A DNA stretch of 43,598 nt from Chitinophaga pinensis (GTDB lineage: Bacteria > Bacteroidota > Bacteroidia > UKL13-3). Shown piece after piece: positions 8,089-16,572 of the stretch (the first letter of the stretch is position 1; the number at the start of each line of letters is the position of its first letter). The notes beneath the pieces were generated by a model. It was given only the letters and a program-made list of their open reading frames with translations, did no database searches and was not told the origin of the DNA. The position numbers and the translations under genes were made by a program. The stretch is taken from the NCBI GenBank assembly GCA_945898275.1, contig CAMDHZ010000022.1, positions 1 through 43,598 on the forward strand, read 5' to 3'.

Positions 8089-9398
8089 TATTTGTTCTTT
8101 TTTAAAGAGTAATTCATAATGTCAATAAGGTTTTTAGGGTTGAGGGCCTTAAAAAAAATGTTAAAGTTTTCCTTGTAGTTATATCCAAAAACCATATAAA
8201 TCAAGGCGAGATATAAACCTGCAACCAAGGATAAGGCTGCACCTGAAATACCATAAATAGGAATGATAAGTAAATCTAGAATAAGCACAGTAATCGCAAT
8301 CAGAATTTGCATAGCAACTACATACTTTTGTTTTTGCTCAGCAAGCATCCACATTGCCCAAGCTGTTCCCCAGAAAACTGGAATGCTACTTAAAACATGT
8401 AACTTAAAAATGATAGCAGATTGAGGAAATTTATCACCATAGAGGAAGCCGATTACAATATCCCCAAATAACAAAGCACCTACAATTACAAAAATGGCAA
8501 GCCAAAGCATTAAGCTATAGAGTTGGGTGAGCCTCATAATTTGTAGTTCCCTATTTTGTCTATTATTAACAATCCCAGGAAAAACAGCTGCACAAATGGC
8601 AATAGGGATAAAATATGAAGCCTGACTAATTCTTAATCCAGCACTATACTGCCCAACCAAACTCATGTCATTTAATAGTTTATCAATCAGCAAAGTGTCG
8701 GCATTTAAATAAATCATCTGAATTGCAGTTGAAATAATAAGTGGAACGGCATACTTGAGTAAAAACCTCGATTCTTTTCTGGAAAACTGCCAATTGCTTA
8801 TTTTAAAGCCTTGATTTCGATAAAAATAAATTTGAATCATTGCAGATAAACCTGCTTCAAAGGCTGCCATTGTTGCAAACCATATTAAACCTGCTTCAAA
8901 GTAAATTAATGCTAACTTAGTAAATGCTGAAACAGACAACGTAATAACTTGATTTATAGCTGTTAATTTTCCTTTTACTTGGGATTGAAAATGGAAGTCA
9001 ATTACGGTAAATGATTGGAATAGAATGCTAATACTCAGAAGGAAAAAAATTAGCGTGGTTTCTGCTGATTTATTGAAATAAGCCCAAGTTGTAGCCAATA
9101 ATATTACCCATAAAGAACCTAGCAAACGCAATGAAAATGCTGTTCCAAGAATTTTGTTAAAGTCTTCCTTTCGTGTAAGTATCTCTCTTACAACCAAACT
9201 ATCTAATCCCAAAGTTGAAATAATTGTTAAAATGGCTATAACACTTAAACCTAGGCTGATTACACCATATTGCTCTGCACCTAAATACCGCACTACTAAA
9301 ATACCAACCAAAATACCGCTGATTATTCTCGATGCCTTCTCAAGAAGAATCCAGAAGGAATTTCCTACATAGTTGTTTTTTTGTTCTACTTCTGCCAT
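8088..9398 (-). CDS. Oligosaccharide flippase (Wzx/MATE-like)
   Basis: The 436-aa polytopic membrane protein has about 12-14 predicted helices across its length. It begins with the typical N-terminus of polysaccharide flippases (NSFWILLEKASRIISGILVG, then RYLGAEQYGVISLGLS). It should move undecaprenyl-linked sugar units across the inner membrane. It starts one base after the pth stop and overlaps the deacetylase-like start by one base, so pth, the flippase and the deacetylase form one transcription unit. It carries no glycosyltransferase partner here, so the exact substrate (O-antigen, exopolysaccharide or teichuronic-like glycan) cannot be said. Confidence 0.88.
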   Translation of the reverse strand: MAEVEQKNNYVGNSFWILLEKASRIISGILVGILVVRYLGAEQYGVISLGLSVIAILTIISTLGLDSLVVREILTRKEDFNKILGTAFSLRLLGSLWVILLATTWAYFNKSAETTLIFFLLSISILFQSFTVIDFHFQSQVKGKLTAINQVITLSVSAFTKLALIYFEAGLIWFATMAAFEAGLSAMIQIYFYRNQGFKISNWQFSRKESRFLLKYAVPLIISTAIQMIYLNADTLLIDKLLNDMSLVGQYSAGLRISQASYFIPIAICAAVFPGIVNNRQNRELQIMRLTQLYSLMLWLAIFVIVGALLFGDIVIGFLYGDKFPQSAIIFKLHVLSSIPVFWGTAWAMWMLAEQKQKYVVAMQILIAITVLILDLLIIPIYGISGAALSLVAGLYLALIYMVFGYNYKENFNIFFKALNPKNLIDIMNYSLKKNK

Positions 9399-9399
9399 T

Positions 9400-9960
9400 T
9401 TACTTGTTAAAGATGGTCATTGTTGGTCCAAGACCTTGTAAAACATAACTTTCTATTGCCTCAGTGGCTTTTGGAATGAGCGTAATCAATTCGCTCGTTT
9501 CTTCTTTTGACCATTTCCCTAAGACAAAATCAATTTGCCTTCCTTTTGGAAAGTCATTTCCTATTCCAAACCTAAGCCGCGCATATTCCTGTGTTTGTAA
9601 AATTTCTTGAATATTTCTTAATCCGTTATGTCCAGCATCACTACCATTTGCCCTAATCCTGAGTTTACCAAATGGGATGGCTAAATCATCAACAATTACC
9701 AGCACATTCTTTAATTCAATTTTGTATTCATTCATCCAATACCTAACAGCCTTTCCACTTAAATTCATGTAAGTAGTAGGTTTAATGGCAATGATTTTTT
9801 TTCCTTTTAGTCCAAACTCGCAAAAATCTGCGTGCTTTTCTGTAGTAAATATTCCATTATGTTTTGCTGCGAAATAATCGAGCACCTCAAAACCAATATT
9901 ATGCCTGGTTTTTTCGTATTCTGACCCAATATTTCCTAATCCAACTATTAAAAACTTCAT
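9400..9960 (-). CDS. pth: Peptidyl-tRNA hydrolase
   Basis: The 186-aa cytoplasmic enzyme recycles peptidyl-tRNAs that drop off ribosomes by cleaving the ester bond. The N-terminal signature is complete: LIVGLGNIGSEYEKTRHNIGF, with Asn10 and the catalytic His20. The second signature (VDDLAIPFGKLR then GHNGLRNI) is also present. Length is normal. It heads a tight unit with the flippase, and its own upstream gap of 74 bp holds a TATCTTGC box 7 bp before the ATG. In many bacteria pth follows prs and rplY directly. Here two secreted-protein genes lie between them. Confidence 0.96.
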   Translation of the reverse strand: MKFLIVGLGNIGSEYEKTRHNIGFEVLDYFAAKHNGIFTTEKHADFCEFGLKGKKIIAIKPTTYMNLSGKAVRYWMNEYKIELKNVLVIVDDLAIPFGKLRIRANGSDAGHNGLRNIQEILQTQEYARLRFGIGNDFPKGRQIDFVLGKWSKEETSELITLIPKATEAIESYVLQGLGPTMTIFNK

Positions 9961-10020
9961 CGGATTGCAAGATAATACAAGCAGAAATATTTGTTTTCAA
10001 TAAAATAGTTAGGGCAGTTT

Positions 10021-10030
10021 GGTTCAACCC
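10021..10030 (+). repeat. Dispersed motif GGTTCAACCC
   Basis: Exact copy, and the only exact 10-mer outside a coding region. It lies in the 74-bp gap between the 563-aa lipoprotein gene and pth. Confidence 0.6.
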
Positions 10031-10034
10031 GAAA

Positions 10035-11726
10035 CTAATTGCATGGTATTTCTAGCTCAACTATAATATCATCAGGAATAGTGGCTGGCATTGTATACAA
10101 ATAATCATACCTTTTATTCTCATAGTTTATTGAAAACCTGTATTCAGTGCTAGTACTAAAATTTACTTTTGGTAAAGAAACGGTATTCCAATTGACAGAA
10201 GCAGTGGCTGCGTTTGCACTAAAATTACTCCACAAGATACTGCTATTTGCGGGTTTACTATTGCTTTGATAATCTGTCTCTTTAATATAATAAACGGTTG
10301 AGCCATTAGGTAAAGTTGCATAATCTGTGCTGCCACTAATACATCTTGCTCTAAAATTGCCTGTAAAAGTGCTACTTGTTAGGACAGAACCTAGTGTAAT
10401 TTTAATTTCACAGGTATTTGTTGCCCTTGTGCTTGATGAAAATGTTTGCGAAACGCTTGAGCCATTGACAACTGCAGAAAGTTGACCATTGCTTATTTCT
10501 ACCGGTAATGCCCCTTCATAATTCACTACTATGTTTTGATTTGTATTGTCATAGAAAAAACTCTGAGTTATAGGAATCTCAAAAAGTAAATCAGTTGATA
10601 GCATGTTTCTGTAGTATTTTACAATAAATGATGCTTGGATTGGTGTACCATTTGCCATTCCTTGGGTAAAGGAAGCAGACAGAGGTATGATAAGGCTGCC
10701 ACATCTATTTTTCATTGAGCCTGCAAGCCAAGTGCTTAGATGTAAAACTTCAAACTCAACTATGAGTTTATTGGTGATTGCTTCTCTAGTAATTGTTGCT
10801 TGAGTCTCGCTAACCCAATTTTTTGTTCCTTTGTCTTGACTCAAAATGTCAATAAGATCACCTGGTTTATAGTTAGTTCCTGTAAGCGGATTAAATTGAT
10901 TGCTTGGGATTTCAATTGTAGCTTTAATTGGTTTTGAAAAATCCTTTACAGATTTACCATCTCCAAACATCGAAATGTTAAGCCAACCTGCAGGAATGAT
11001 AATTGTTTCGTCTAGGATTGAGCCATTTTGATCTAAAATAGTGTTGTCTGATTGTTTTCCAAACGACTTGATAGAGGCTCCAGTGCTTGCAGTGAAATGT
11101 AAAATATCAATATCAATATTACCTGAAATTAATGTTCCATTTTTATCAGTCATTTTAACACCTGCTGGTATTTCTATCGTTGCTTTTTCTGCTTTTTGCT
11201 CTGTCGCTGGAAGTGAAATTATTTTTATAACTGTTGTAGTTCCTGAGCTATCTGTTACGGTGTTTCCCTTAGTTTTATCAGAACCTGCAGGTAGTTCTTT
11301 CGTATTGGTTAAATAAAGGGTTTCGTGTATTGGTTCAATACTTTTAAGTTTAACTGGATAGATTAAGGGTAAGTACCCATCGGCTTTTACTTCGATGTTA
11401 AATTCTAAAGGATCAGCAGAAGTAGCTATGGTCCCGCGTCTTAGGCATATGTTTACCATACCATTGTTGATGGTAAATAATTTTCTTGCACCTGAATTAT
11501 AAACCACTGCAGCATCTTTACCAGTAACTTCAATGTTTAACCCTTCTAATGCATCATTATAGCCGTTTTTGGATATATCAAATATTTTAAAGGTGCTTGG
11601 TGCTGTAACAAAATCAGCTTTAGCTGTTACAGAAAAGCCTTCTACAGGATTTTTAAGTTTGCAGCCACTGCCCAAAGCAATAACGTAAACAAAAAGTATA
11701 AACAGTGCGGTTGTAAAGTTTTTCAT
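10035..11726 (-). CDS. Large lipoprotein, function unknown
   Basis: The 563-aa product has a type II signal peptide with lipobox ALGSGC (Cys22), so a lipid-anchored envelope protein is expected. Residues about 25-130 look like a beta-sandwich of carboxypeptidase-regulatory style (VKADGYLPLIYPVKL). A Ser/Thr-rich linker at about 145-175 is followed by a region with ATIEIPAGVKMTDKNG and further beta-rich segments. No catalytic motif is visible and I do not recognise a named family. It stands between the barrel-like gene and pth, with 58 bp and 74 bp gaps. It interrupts the usual prs-rplY-pth order and may have been inserted there together with its neighbour. Confidence 0.7.
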   Translation of the reverse strand: MKNFTTALFILFVYVIALGSGCKLKNPVEGFSVTAKADFVTAPSTFKIFDISKNGYNDALEGLNIEVTGKDAAVVYNSGARKLFTINNGMVNICLRRGTIATSADPLEFNIEVKADGYLPLIYPVKLKSIEPIHETLYLTNTKELPAGSDKTKGNTVTDSSGTTTVIKIISLPATEQKAEKATIEIPAGVKMTDKNGTLISGNIDIDILHFTASTGASIKSFGKQSDNTILDQNGSILDETIIIPAGWLNISMFGDGKSVKDFSKPIKATIEIPSNQFNPLTGTNYKPGDLIDILSQDKGTKNWVSETQATITREAITNKLIVEFEVLHLSTWLAGSMKNRCGSLIIPLSASFTQGMANGTPIQASFIVKYYRNMLSTDLLFEIPITQSFFYDNTNQNIVVNYEGALPVEISNGQLSAVVNGSSVSQTFSSSTRATNTCEIKITLGSVLTSSTFTGNFRARCISGSTDYATLPNGSTVYYIKETDYQSNSKPANSSILWSNFSANAATASVNWNTVSLPKVNFSTSTEYRFSINYENKRYDYLYTMPATIPDDIIVELEIPCN

Positions 11727-11785
11727 TTTTCTTTTACTTTAAAATTCTTATCGAATATAATTGAATATCAGCGTAAATTCAAAAT

Positions 11786-12520
11786 TTATTTTGATATTCT
11801 TACATTTAAATTGAATAAAATTATTGGGAGTAATTGATAATTTCTTAGATTATCTTTCAATTTACGTTCTTCTACTGAGGTTGGTTCAAGCATGCCTGTG
11901 GTTTTGAAACTTAATTGAGGAGCACCAATATAATAGGTGCCAATTTCAAAGTTAAATCCAACCCTTTTTTTCGGAACAGCTCTTCCAATGCCTATTCCCA
12001 AATAGGGGCAAACCAATTGCGTTTTCAAGCCATAATATATGTTTCCTTGCTCTTCTGGCCCAATAGATATTTCACCTTGCTTTAAAGAATCCCTAGGTGT
12101 AGCAATGAAATTTAATTGTGAAAATAGTAAGGCCAAACCAGATGAAATTTTAAAAGCATTTGCAAATGGATGATAGTCAAAAGCCATATTTACAGAACCA
12201 AGTTTTATTTCGCCATTAACTTTAAGTTTGATGCCAACTAAAGTGTTTCCATAAAAGTAAATATTCTTCCCATCAATCGTAACAATTTGATTATTGATGT
12301 TATATAGAAAATGGGTTCCTGAAAGTTTTATTGCAAATTTATTTTTATTCCCTATTTGCTTAGCCAATTGAAGCCCAAATCCGTTTGTTGTTCCTAAGAT
12401 TCCTAAAGATGTACTTTTTTTACTTGGTACAAATAGACTATCCTGTGAGTGCAATATTTTGGTTTGACCCAACTTTGGAAGCACAATTGTTAGGAGTATT
12501 AAAAAGTATAAGCGCCTCAT
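11786..12520 (-). CDS. Predicted outer-membrane beta-barrel protein
   Basis: The 244-aa product has an N-terminal hydrophobic signal (RRLYFLILLTIVLPKLG) and then a run of amphipathic strands rich in Gly and aromatic residues. Examples are YLGIGIG, VGFNFEIGTYYIGAPQLSF and FYGNTLVGIKLK. The C-terminal part resembles the last strands of small Bacteroidota barrel proteins, although the chain ends in RISK rather than a terminal aromatic residue. No specific family is recognised. It lies 48 bp after the rplY terminator, so it should have its own promoter, and it is followed by a lipoprotein gene. The two may work together in the outer membrane; this is inference from position. Confidence 0.6.
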   Translation of the reverse strand: MRRLYFLILLTIVLPKLGQTKILHSQDSLFVPSKKSTSLGILGTTNGFGLQLAKQIGNKNKFAIKLSGTHFLYNINNQIVTIDGKNIYFYGNTLVGIKLKVNGEIKLGSVNMAFDYHPFANAFKISSGLALLFSQLNFIATPRDSLKQGEISIGPEEQGNIYYGLKTQLVCPYLGIGIGRAVPKKRVGFNFEIGTYYIGAPQLSFKTTGMLEPTSVEERKLKDNLRNYQLLPIILFNLNVRISK

Positions 12521-12568
12521 TTATTTTAATAATGCTTTTACTAATTTAATATTAATTTAATTATAAAC

Positions 12569-12598
12569 AAAAAAAGCAGCCATATGGCTGCTTTTTTT
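12569..12598. terminator. Perfect 30-bp palindromic terminator after rplY
   Basis: A self-complementary GC-rich core (AGCAGC around CATATG) with seven A on one side and seven T on the other. It sits 16 bp after the rplY stop and ends the prs-rplY transcript before the barrel-like gene. Confidence 0.9.
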
Positions 12599-12613
12599 GT
12601 AAGATTTGAAAGT

Positions 12614-13210
12614 TTATTTTTTCTTCTTTCCGTCTTTTTCTTCAGCTTTAGCAGCTTCTTGAACAGCACGGGTTGTTTTGATTGTAACTATTGGATTGTT
12701 AGGAGAATCCAAGAAAATAATTCCTTCGATTGCAGCTAATTCACCAACTTTAATTGATTTACCAATTTCTAGATGCTCAATGTTAATTTCAATAAAATCA
12801 GGTAATACACTTGGTAAAGCTCTTACACGTAATTTTTTAGCCTTTACAATAAGCTTACCACCCGCACGAACACCAACAGAGTTTCCAACAACTTTTACTG
12901 GGATACCAATATCTACAGTTTTGTCATCTTTGATTTCTTGAAAATCTACATGTAAAATAGATTCATTAACTGGGTGAAATTGGATATCTTTAAGCATCGC
13001 GATGTAAACAGCGCCATCAATATCTAATTTTACTTTGTAGGTGTTTGGCGTATAAACCAATAGTTTAAAATCTGGTTCATACATTGAAAAATGTACGTGA
13101 TTTTCACCACCATACAATACACATGGAACTTTTCCTTCGGTTCTTAGAGACTTAGCAGAAACCTTACCGGTATTTTCGCGGCGGTTTCCAAACATTGCAA
13201 TTGACTTCAT
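12614..13210 (-). CDS. rplY: 50S ribosomal protein L25 / general stress protein Ctc
   Basis: The 198-aa long form binds 5S rRNA in the large subunit. The N-terminal L25 domain (SLRTEGKVPCVLYGG, then FHPVNESILHVDFQEI) is followed by the TL5/CTC C-terminal beta domain (about 100-185) and a Lys-rich tail (EEKDGKKKK). Length matches the CTC type rather than the short E. coli L25. It follows prs by 89 bp, the common prs-ctc order, and a strong terminator comes after it. The ATG at 13210 is supported by the KSIAMFGNRR start common in the family. Confidence 0.95.
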   Translation of the reverse strand: MKSIAMFGNRRENTGKVSAKSLRTEGKVPCVLYGGENHVHFSMYEPDFKLLVYTPNTYKVKLDIDGAVYIAMLKDIQFHPVNESILHVDFQEIKDDKTVDIGIPVKVVGNSVGVRAGGKLIVKAKKLRVRALPSVLPDFIEINIEHLEIGKSIKVGELAAIEGIIFLDSPNNPIVTIKTTRAVQEAAKAEEKDGKKKK

Positions 13211-13299
13211 ATATTTTATTTTTTCGGTTTACTCAAAGTTTACTAGTTTAGCAATTAATGCTAATTCAAGTACTTCCCATCAACTATAGAACCTGATTC

Positions 13300-14253
13300 T
13301 TAAGCCTTTTTGATTTCAAAAAGACTAGAGATTGAACCATGTTCGGTTATGTTACGAATTGCTTCGGCAAAAAGCCCAGCAACAGATAACACTTTGATTT
13401 TAGAACTTTCTTTTTTAAGTGGGATGGTATCAGTTACTACTAATTCATCCAAAATACTGTTTTCAATGGTCTCATAAGCCTTACCACTCAAAACAGGATG
13501 CGTACACATTGCTCTTACGCTTCTTGCTCCTTTGTCTTTAATCAATTGAGCTGCTTTGGCTAAGGTGTTTCCTGTATCAATAATATCATCAACCATAATG
13601 ATATCTTTCCCGGTAACGTCTCCAATTAAGGTCATGGAAGCAATTTCATTTGCTCTTCTTCTCTCTTTATCAACAATTACCATATCGCAACCTAAGGCTT
13701 TTGCGTAAATTCTTGCCCTTGCACTTGAGCCAATATCTGGAGAGGCTATCATCAAATCATGGTTACTTATGCTCAATTTCTGCATATATGGCAGAAAAAT
13801 AACTGATGAATCCAAATGATCTACTGGAATTTCAAAAAAACCTTGAATTTGAGGGGCATGTAAATCCATGGTTATTACTCTGCTGGCGCCAACTGAGGTT
13901 AAGATATCTGCAATTACTTTTGATCCAATGGAAACCCTTGGTTTATCTTTCCTATCCTGCCTTGCCATCCCAAAATATGGTATAACAGCAGTAATATAAT
14001 GTGCCGAAGCTCTTTTGGCTGCATCAATCATTAAAAGCAGCTCCATCAGGTTATCCGAATTTGCAAAGGTACTTTGAACCAAAAATACATCGCATCCTCG
14101 AACTGATTCATTGAAGCTGGGTTGAAATTCCCCATCACTAAATCTAGAAATTACACAATCTCCTAGGTTTAATCCATAGGATTTTGCAACTTGTTCAGCC
14201 AAGTACCTAGAATTTGTTCCAGAGAAGATTTTAACCTCGTTTTTAACAACCAT
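13300..14253 (-). CDS. prs: Ribose-phosphate pyrophosphokinase (PRPP synthetase)
   Basis: The 317-aa enzyme makes PRPP from ribose-5-phosphate and ATP, feeding purine, pyrimidine, His, Trp and NAD synthesis. Clear signatures are KIFSGTNSRYLAE at the N-terminus, the flexible loop RQDRKDKPR, the metal-binding region MDLHAPQIQGFF, DKERRR, and the PRPP-binding loop VDDIIDTGNTLA. Length is normal. The only usable start in the region is ATG 14253. It lies just 8 bp after the end of the tRNA-Gln terminator, so expression apparently needs read-through or an unusual initiation. The PurF gene, which uses PRPP, lies elsewhere in the window at 41776. Confidence 0.97.
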   Translation of the reverse strand: MVVKNEVKIFSGTNSRYLAEQVAKSYGLNLGDCVISRFSDGEFQPSFNESVRGCDVFLVQSTFANSDNLMELLLMIDAAKRASAHYITAVIPYFGMARQDRKDKPRVSIGSKVIADILTSVGASRVITMDLHAPQIQGFFEIPVDHLDSSVIFLPYMQKLSISNHDLMIASPDIGSSARARIYAKALGCDMVIVDKERRRANEIASMTLIGDVTGKDIIMVDDIIDTGNTLAKAAQLIKDKGARSVRAMCTHPVLSGKAYETIENSILDELVVTDTIPLKKESSKIKVLSVAGLFAEAIRNITEHGSISSLFEIKKA

Positions 14254-14260
14254 AATTTAT

Positions 14261-14288
14261 ACAAAAAGCCGCATTTTTTGCGGCTTTT
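14261..14288 (-). terminator. Terminator hairpin between tRNA-Gln and prs
   Basis: A 10-bp stem (14264-14273 with 14279-14288, core GCCGCA) with a 5-base loop. On the minus strand it is followed by TTTTTGT. It starts 10 bp after the tRNA 3' end and ends 8 bp before the prs ATG, so it may act as an attenuator of prs. Confidence 0.8.
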
Positions 14289-14297
14289 CAGCACTTG

Positions 14298-14370
14298 TTG
14301 ACCGACTAGGTTTCGAACCTAGACTCTTCTGAACCAAAATCAGACGTGTTGCCAGTTACACCATCGGTCA
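14298..14370 (-). tRNA. tRNA-Gln (anticodon TTG)
   Basis: The 73-nt cloverleaf is complete. The acceptor stem is TGACCGA/TCGGTCA and the D stem GTGT/ACAC. The anticodon stem TCTGA/TCAGA has loop TTTTGGT and anticodon TTG. The T stem CTAGG/CCTAG has loop TTCGAAA, and the discriminator is A. The weak U1-A72 pair is a known tRNA-Gln identity feature. The 3' CCA is not encoded and must be added after transcription. It reads CAA and, through wobble, CAG codons. Confidence 0.97.
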
Positions 14371-14381
14371 ATTAGGGATGG

Positions 14382-14411
14382 CAAAGGTAGAAAAATTTCA
14401 AAAAAAGCAAA
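14382..14411 (-). promoter_or_regulatory. Bacteroidota-type promoter of tRNA-Gln
   Basis: The -7 element TACCTTTG (14382-14389) matches TAnnTTTG exactly and lies 11 bp before the tRNA. A TTTG -33 element (14408-14411) stands 18 bp further upstream. This is the best promoter match in the window and supports the consensus used for the others. Confidence 0.75.
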
Positions 14412-14494
14412 GCTATTCTATATTTTTTTTGAATTTCTTTACTAATTCTTTGAAAAATGGGTTTTAAAGTGTTTTTGAAATAGATATTTGCACC

Positions 14495-15688
14495 ATGAAT
14501 CAGACTTATTGTGTAGCCTTAGTTTTTAGCAGGAAATCATACCGATACCGCGCCTATGCTAGACAATACACTGAGGTTCTTTTATCTTTACAAAAACATG
14601 TTGTTATTGTTTCTCCTGATTGTTTAGAGTTGCAACAAGATTTGCTTGTGAAATTTAGGAGCTATTCAGATAAATTGAGTTTTATTCCATTTCCTGAAAA
14701 TGACTTTAAATATGCTTATCCTAAAAGATTTGAATTAATTAAAAGGTATTTTAGGTTACGACGTTATTTGAAGGCAGCGGAGTTTAGCAGTCAAACCAAG
14801 ATTGATTTGGTTTTTTTTGCTCCACTTGAAGATTGGGTCAAACCGAAATTTAGAAAATGGATTTTTAGGAAAGTGTTTCCTTATACATTTACTGGGCTAA
14901 TTACTAAAACCAAACTTTATGAGAATGGCAGTTTAAAGTTAAATGTTGATCCAAAATACCATGAGCCTGATTACCTTTTGTCTATAGATACTTTTATTGG
15001 AGTTTGTACTTTAGACAGGTTTAATACAGAAAAAATTCGAAGTAGAATTTATCGAAAAGTCATTTTGTTGCCAGATGTTACGGATTTTGAGCTTCAAATA
15101 GGAAACTTCGAACTTGGACAGCAAATTAGAAAAATGGCAAAAGGTAGAATGCTTATTGGTGCTGTTTTGATTGATGATGAGTTTCCTTTTAATCTAATTG
15201 ACATGATTAAGTCGGCACCCACAGACCTATACTTTTTTGTAATAATCGCAGAAACTTCCTCTGGTTTATTTATGGATGAACAAAAGGAGAAGTTAAATGA
15301 ACTTTTACAAAGTGAAAAGCTAAATTACTTTATAAAAACTGATGTTGAGTTAAGTAAGGAAAAGTTAAATTCATTGATTAAATCCTTAGACGTTGTTTAT
15401 TTAGAAAATAATTTTGATGAATTGCCTGCTGTTTTGCTTACGAAGATTGCTAAATATGAAAAGCCAGTTATTTCATTTAAGAATGGATATACCTCAAAAT
15501 TAGTCGTTTCTTTTAAATTGGGTGTGGTTGTTAGTGAAAACCAATACAATCAAAATGATGCATTACAGATATTGAGATTACAACTACCTTTTAACTTGAA
15601 TTATGACTTCGAGCCTTTTAAAATATATGTCAAATTGCAAAGTCAGGATTATTTGAAGCAGTCTTGGGAGGAGCTATTGTGGTTTTAA
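14495..15688 (+). CDS. Glycosyltransferase-like protein (GT-B style), tentative
   Basis: The 397-aa product has no signal peptide or membrane helix. The N-terminus (CVALVFSRKSYRYRAYARQYTEVLLSLQK) resembles the first Rossmann fold of GT4-like glycosyltransferases. A second alpha/beta half (about 215-370) ends with DVVYLENNFDELPAVLLTKIAKYEKPVISF, which looks like the sugar-nucleotide-binding part with an acidic residue pair. The classic E-x7-E motif is not clean, so enzymatic activity is uncertain. The gene is followed 24 bp later by a methyltransferase gene and then by a giant secreted protein, so it may decorate a surface glycan or protein. The ATG lies exactly 4 nt after a TATTTG box. Confidence 0.5.
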   Translation: MNQTYCVALVFSRKSYRYRAYARQYTEVLLSLQKHVVIVSPDCLELQQDLLVKFRSYSDKLSFIPFPENDFKYAYPKRFELIKRYFRLRRYLKAAEFSSQTKIDLVFFAPLEDWVKPKFRKWIFRKVFPYTFTGLITKTKLYENGSLKLNVDPKYHEPDYLLSIDTFIGVCTLDRFNTEKIRSRIYRKVILLPDVTDFELQIGNFELGQQIRKMAKGRMLIGAVLIDDEFPFNLIDMIKSAPTDLYFFVIIAETSSGLFMDEQKEKLNELLQSEKLNYFIKTDVELSKEKLNSLIKSLDVVYLENNFDELPAVLLTKIAKYEKPVISFKNGYTSKLVVSFKLGVVVSENQYNQNDALQILRLQLPFNLNYDFEPFKIYVKLQSQDYLKQSWEELLWF

Positions 15689-15712
15689 TGACTGAATATT
15701 TATCTTGCACAA

Positions 15713-16480
15713 GTGAAATGTAAAATTTGCAATCAAATAGTGAGTCAGGTTTTTGAAGCCGAAGTCCTGCGCAAATATCAAGTTAAATATTACCATTGTT
15801 CTCAATGTGGATTTATTCAAACAGAAGACCCTTATTGGCTACAAGAGGCTTACGAGAGTCCGTTAAATACAGAGGATACTGGCATTTTAAAACGAAATGA
15901 GTATTTTAGAAGTAGGGTAACACTTTTGTTAAAAGATTTATTTGGCAATAAGGGGAAGTTTTTGGATTACGGAGGTGGATATGGCGTTTTTACAAGGTTG
16001 ATGCGAGATGTTGGTTTTGATTATTTTTGGCAAGACAGATACGCTCAGAATATATTGGCCCGTGGTTTTTCTCATGAAGAAGGCCATCGTTACAATGCAA
16101 TTACAGCCTTTGAAGTTTTTGAACACCTAACAGATGTGCACGCAGAATTGGACGAAATGCTCAAATATTCAGATACCATTATTTTTTCTACCTTATTACA
16201 TGGAAACGGGATACCAAGCAAGGATTGGTGGTATTATGCTTTTAATCATGGGCAACATATTTCATTGTTTACGATAAAATCATTGGAGATTTTAGCCACC
16301 TCGAAAGGGTTAAATTTTTATTCTAATGGCGTTAATCTGCACATGTTTACAAAAAGGAAATACACTAACCAAAAATTTAGGTTGCAGATTTTTAAAGCAA
16401 AATGGCTTTGGATTTTTTTACAATCAAGAGGTTTTAAAAGCAAAACAGACTCTGATTTTGAGTTACTTAGTAATTTGTAA
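15713..16480 (+). CDS. SAM-dependent methyltransferase with N-terminal zinc ribbon
   Basis: The 255-aa product starts with a GTG codon. Residues 1-35 form a four-cysteine zinc ribbon (Cys3, Cys6, Cys29, Cys32; CKIC ... CSQCG). The class I methyltransferase core follows: motif I FLDYGGGYGVFTRLM (about 82-96), and FEVFEHL (about 130), which corresponds to the post-II/IV motif of the Methyltransf_11/12/24 group. Such ribbon methyltransferases often act on sugars or lipids in surface glycan clusters. The preceding glycosyltransferase-like gene ends 24 bp upstream. A TATCTTG box lies 5 nt before the GTG, which supports that start. The substrate cannot be read from the sequence. Confidence 0.8.
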   Translation: MKCKICNQIVSQVFEAEVLRKYQVKYYHCSQCGFIQTEDPYWLQEAYESPLNTEDTGILKRNEYFRSRVTLLLKDLFGNKGKFLDYGGGYGVFTRLMRDVGFDYFWQDRYAQNILARGFSHEEGHRYNAITAFEVFEHLTDVHAELDEMLKYSDTIIFSTLLHGNGIPSKDWWYYAFNHGQHISLFTIKSLEILATSKGLNFYSNGVNLHMFTKRKYTNQKFRLQIFKAKWLWIFLQSRGFKSKTDSDFELLSNL

Positions 16481-16572
16481 TTGAATTAATAAATTTGGTT
16501 TTGAATAGCCAATGATTAAATTTGAAAGGTTTAAACCTAAATAATTAAAGGTTACTTTCAATTAATCTAATA

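Noticed and set aside
14298-14495. tRNA-Gln as a possible integration site for a mobile island
   Set aside because: No integrase, no duplicated tRNA 3' end and no mobile genes are seen nearby. The adjacent block is only weakly atypical.
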